DNA of 64,000 nucleotides from Garcia nutans (Eukaryota; Streptophyta; Magnoliopsida; Malpighiales; Euphorbiaceae). Of the stretch, positions 60,421-64,000 are shown one piece after another (the first letter of the stretch is position 1; every line of letters begins with the position of its first letter). The stretch covers positions 41,974,001 to 42,038,000 of the forward strand of contig CANTUV010000035.1 of the NCBI GenBank assembly GCA_947685225.1. The letters run 5' to 3'. The translations under genes and the position numbers were made by a program. Below the pieces are notes generated by a model, which was not told the DNA's origin, made no database searches, and was given only the letters and a program-made list of their open reading frames with translations.

Positions 60421-60930
60421 TCATTCTGTATCTTCGACCTTCCAGTCTTGAAAAGAGGATAAGACAAAATTTTCCTCCAATCCTCTTCCTACCATGAAGG
60501 TTGCCGGTGGAGGTACTCTTCCAAATTTAGGCAAAGGATTATTCTTGGTATTGGGCTTTTCCAACTTAGGTAGCTTACCACTGTCGATTAGATCTTGGAT
60601 CTCATGCTTTAATTGGGTACATCTATCGATCTTATGTCCTTGAGTCTAATGAAATTGAAAAAAAGCCTTAGTATCAAATTTTGGGGGTAAAGGATTTGGC
60701 AAAGGTCAAGGGGCTAATGGTTGTAATAGTCCCTCCTTTTGTAGGTTGTTGAAAACCCAAGATAGAGGTTACCCTAACTCTAAGAACTGTCTTTTATTTC
60801 CTTGACCAGCCGTATTAACATCAACTTCCTTTTGCGTGCTTTGATTACTTGACTGGTAGTTCCCTTTCTCATTGCTTCTTGTCGAAAAGCGGTTCTTCTC
60901 CCTTTCCCACTCTTCGATTTGCAAGCCAAC
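60421..60930 (-). pseudogene. Tat gag C-terminal part, second minus-strand element
   Basis: Minus-strand frame: after the S6 insertion gag resumes with GLQIEEWEREKNRFSTRSNE, then NYQSSNQSTQKEVDVNTAGQ, a partial knuckle (FHxTQGHKIDRCTQLKHEIQ), DLIDSGKLPKLEKPNTK and the end ...QDWKVEDTE with a stop at 60421-60423. Corresponds closely to 20190-20680 of the plus-strand copy. At least two premature stops. In this copy gag ends with its own stop codon, and no pol follows. Confidence 0.78.
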
Positions 60931-61759
60931 TTGCATGTAATATCCCAAACTATACCCTAAAATTTTTGGAATGATTATTGTTGAAATTGGATTAAATGAT
61001 ATAAAGTATATATTTATAATTTAGTGGTATGAGAGGAAAAGAGAAGTGTGTATATGTTGTATATATGGAGATATATACAACATATACAAGTCAACTTATT
61101 ATTGGTCAAAGGGGATATTTTGGTTATTTTTAAATGGAAATTTAGTTAAGTGGAAGATGATATTTGTAATATTATATTATTAAAATTGCTTGGTTGAGAT
61201 TTAAAGAAAGCTTTAGTGGTTAAGAGAAGAGTTGAGTGGGTTGACTTTCATCTTCATCTTCTCTTCTCTTCTCTTTGGCCGGCCATCTCCATAGCAAGAA
61301 GGAAAGATAGATTTTGCTCTTCCTAACTCAAGATTGAAGGGTGTTTCAAGTGATCAAGTTGGAATTCTAAGGGTTTTCATCACTTTTGGTAAGTTTTCCA
61401 CTTGATTCTTTGGTTTTCTTTTGAGTTTGTGAATTGAGCTTGGTGTATGGTTGTTGTTGATATGTGTATGTTTGATTGTGGTGTGTTTGAGAGTGTTTGG
61501 TCTTGTTGACTCTGATTTTGGGGTTGGTTTGAAGGAAAGGTTAAGTTGGTGATGAAAAGCAAGTGTTGTGTATTGTGTATGTGTTGAGTTGTGATGATGG
61601 TTTTGATTGGTGGTTGATGCATGAAATAGAGTTGTTTTGATGTTATGCAAGTCTAGTATGGTTTATTGATGGTTTTTGGGTAAGATTATTTGGAGTGAAA
61701 AGGGTAAAGTATGTTGTTTGTTGGATGTGGTGTTGTTGGTGTCGGAATAAGGATTTTTG

Positions 61760-62120
61760 GCCTGACACGCCCATGAACACGGCCAAGTCTTTGGGCATGT
61801 CAATGGTTCTATTTTTTGGATTGGTGACACGATCAGTGACACGCCCATGTCACTAAGCGTGTCACAGCTTCTGTGTTGCAATAGTATTGACACGACCAGT
61901 GACACGCCTATGTCACTGAGCATGTCATAGCTACTGTGGTGTTGGTGGATTGATACGTCCAGTGACACTCCCATGTCATTGAGCGTGTCATAGCTACTGT
62001 GTTGAGGAAGGATTGACACGGCCAGCGACACGCCCATGTCACTGAGCGTGTCAAAGCTTCTGTGATGTGGGTTTAGGGCACGGTCAGGGACGCACCCGCG
62101 TTGTTGAGCGTGTCATGTGT
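61760..62120. repeat. S6 cassette 1, type B
   Basis: Six units of about 63 bases with 'gacacgcccatgtcactga', 'gcgtgtcatagctactgt' and 'attgacacg'; inverse of the S3 array. Confidence 0.85.
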
Positions 62121-62636
62121 AGAGTTTGCCCTAGTTGGTTCTTATCCTTATTATCTCATGTGTATCTCTAAGTGAGTGTGTATCATCCCTTTTGGATTAG
62201 GTTTTGAAGAGATTGAGTTGCTCTAATCCAAGTGTTGAAAGATTTTCGGAATTGGTGTGAGTTGCTCTTGAGGTAAGTACAAACCCTACATGGTTGCATA
62301 CATATACATGACTTTGGGACTTAACACATTTGGTTGTAAATGTGTTAAGTATTCTATTACATTGTTGATACAATTGAGTAATGCTTTGATTTGCATAATG
62401 TGAAACATATAATGATCATTCAAAATGTATGTGTAATGCAATTGGTTATGTATACCCTAATGATGAGATGTGAAGCCATTGTTGTTGGCTATAATAATGC
62501 AAATGAAATAATTGGGGCATGATTGCCTAGATGATTATGAGAAAATGAGAATGGAATTGATAATGAAATAATAAAAGAATTGTGTGCCTAATGTGTTATT
62601 CAATTTTCAGAGTTTTGTTATTGGTGGCATGCCTAA

Positions 62637-62760
62637 AAGTAACAATCCCTTGAAGCTAGGTTGGCTTGGTCCTTGAAGCCAAGTTAGGTTGATGCTTAGC
62701 ATGCTTAGCTCCCCTTGAAGCTTGGTTGGGCCTAGTCCTTGAAGCCTAGTTGGGATGTTA
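62637..62760. repeat. S6 cassette 2, type X
   Basis: Four units with 'ccttgaagcctagttgg'; inverse of S1 11686-11850. Confidence 0.8.
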
Positions 62761-63033
62761 CATATGAGATGTTTCTCATTGTGATAATGAATCGCCTACG
62801 GGCTTGATAAATGTGATTATTAAACTAAAACATTAACTCTGGAACTTGAATGGCATATTAGTTTCTTTTGGGCCCATGCTTGTCTTTGCTTAAATGTGAA
62901 TCATGAATGATGAAAACAATTGAATAATATAATGAAATGTAATGTTATGAAATATGATGTTCTTGTGTATTGTTTCTAATTCTTGTGTGACATTGGCATT
63001 ACATTTGAAGCATATTGTCATCATAGTTTGTAC

Positions 63034-63080
63034 CACTAAGCCGTAGGCTTAGCGCGATTGTGGTTCATCGCGCAGGTGAC
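63034..63080 (+). other. Conserved double hairpin of S-family LTR (S6)
   Basis: CTAAGCC-GTA-GGCTTAG then GCGCGAT-TGTGGTTC-ATCGCGC and CAGGTGAC; both stems perfect. Confidence 0.85.
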
Positions 63081-63451
63081 AGGGTAGATCCGGTTGAACC
63101 GGAGAGTTCAGCTAGACCGAGTCGAGTCTAAGCTTGTGAAGTGTTGATTTGTGGACTTTAAGATCAGAGATGAACTACCAAGCATGTATAAACTCTGTAT
63201 ATTTTGTAAATATTGATTTTGATGTATATATATGTAAATGCCGCTACATTTTCCGCTGCTTAATAAACAAATGTTTTATCTATTATGTTTTATAATATAA
63301 CTTAAATGTTTTAAGTTTTCTCATATTATTGTTAAAAGGAAAGATTGGTTTGTTTTATATAAACCGTGACACTCCTATATCCGATATACGTATATTACAG
63401 ATGTGGTTGTATGTAGTGTGCATATATGGGTTATAAGGGTGTTAAATTGCA

Positions 63452-64000
63452 AAAGTTCTCTGAAGTCCCTTATAAGGGTGTGAGACAGCCTTTCATGAAG
63501 ATTAGGCAGGATGCCTCTGACTATCATTTTTATCTGCTCTGACTCATCAGGCCTCTTCTTGAGCAAAGCAGCCATATTCCTCTATCTCTTCACATAGTCC
63601 ATAAAATTCTCATTTGACCTTTGCCTAATGGTCTGCACCTCCATTAAGGTAACTTCCAGTTCGATATTTTACCTATATTGTTGAATTAAAGACTTATATA
63701 ACAAATTCCAGTTCTTTTGAGTACTATCCTCTAAGGTGTTGAACCAGTTTTGCACAACAGGATCTAATGAGAGCATAAAATACCTCAGAGTTTGAGCTTT
63801 AGTAGCTTGGGTAGACTGCATAGTAGTGATGTAATGCTTAACATGCAAGTAAGGATTTCCTGTACCATTGTACCTAGCAAAGGAAGGCATTTTGAACTTG
63901 TAAGGGACCTCTTCATCTAGATCAAACAACTTGTCGACCTCCGACATTTCTTCAGTTTTCAGCTTCTTCTCGAATTTCTTTTGCAAATCAGCAATCAGTT
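63452..64000 (-). pseudogene. Tat gag core, second minus-strand element, running off the right edge
   Basis: Minus-strand frame from the edge: FEKKLKTEEMSEVDKLFDLD, PYKFKMPSFARYNGTGNPYL, TLRYFMLSLDPVVQNWFNTL, then a stop near 63670, LEVTLMEV, a TAG before RNMAALLKKRPDESEQIK, and RGILPNLHERLSHTLI up to the S6 insertion. It parallels the plus-strand gag at 19600-20190, about 80% identical at protein level by impression. The N-terminus, PBS and 5' LTR lie beyond the window. Confidence 0.82.

Larger units (their letters stand above)
60936..63446 (+). mobile_element. Solo LTR S6, S family, inside Tat gag
   Basis: 2511 bp from TGTAATATCCC to AAGGGTGTTAAA (ACA decayed to AAA), with TSD TTGCA (60931-60935, 63447-63451). 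The gag frame on the two sides joins correctly, confirming the boundaries. Carries cassette 1 type B (61760-62120), cassette 2 type X (62637-62760) and the double hairpin (63034-63080). No coding region; the minus frames at 61354-62037 are repeat or composition artefacts. Confidence 0.83.

Overview
This window is intergenic DNA from a plant nuclear genome, most likely an AT-rich eudicot. I found no host protein gene, tRNA, rRNA or CRISPR array. Nearly every interpretable base belongs to LTR retrotransposons nested in one another. Evidence is plant-type Ty3/gypsy (Athila-like and Tat/Ogre-like) and Ty1/copia polyproteins, primer-binding sites, TG...CA LTR ends and 5-bp target-site duplications (TSDs). 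No species is assigned. All comparisons were made by eye.

Layout. 1-1690: minus-strand Athila-like LTR fragment. 1700-13926: minus-strand Tat element: 3' LTR, PPT, minisatellite, two decayed antisense genes (plant mobile domain; DUF7745-like), then decayed pol, interrupted by solo LTR S1 (10950-13461, TSD ATGAA). 13927-15888: truncated solo LTR S2. 16100-20708: plus-strand Tat element (5' LTR, tRNA-Arg-type PBS, decayed gag). At 20709 it is cut by a second minus-strand Tat element, whose 3' LTR is 20709-22588 and whose gag lies at 60421-64000.

22680-56991: one Athila-like element with TSD GGTTC at both ends, swollen to about 34 kb by insertions. Its env-like gene is split by solo LTR S3 (30817-36845, TSD GAATC), which contains solo LTR S4 (31254-34570, TSD ATGCC). 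Its 3' LTR is split by Copia-1 (40649-45766, TSD GTCTA), solo LTR S5 (46212-48780, TSD GTAGT) and Copia-2 (48792-56971, TSD GAGTT). Right of the Athila the second Tat resumes with two minisatellites, a relic antisense gene and gag, the last split by solo LTR S6 (60936-63446, TSD TTGCA).

Timing. LTR pairs differ by roughly 2% in Athila and in Copia-1 but by only two substitutions and one indel over about 1360 bp in Copia-2, which fits the nesting order. No element has an intact coding region; many breaks are TAG/TGA/TAA at Trp, Gln or Arg positions, as expected for methylated, decaying repeats.

The most notable patterns are not genes: (i) a GACACGGCC...GGCCGTGTC hairpin module shared by Athila LTRs, the Athila pol-env spacer and the unrelated S-family LTRs; (ii) S-family LTRs whose two tandem-repeat cassettes occur in all four combinations, implying recombination; (iii) a conserved double hairpin near the S-family LTR 3' end; (iv) plant-mobile-domain and DUF7745-like genes antisense within Tat elements.
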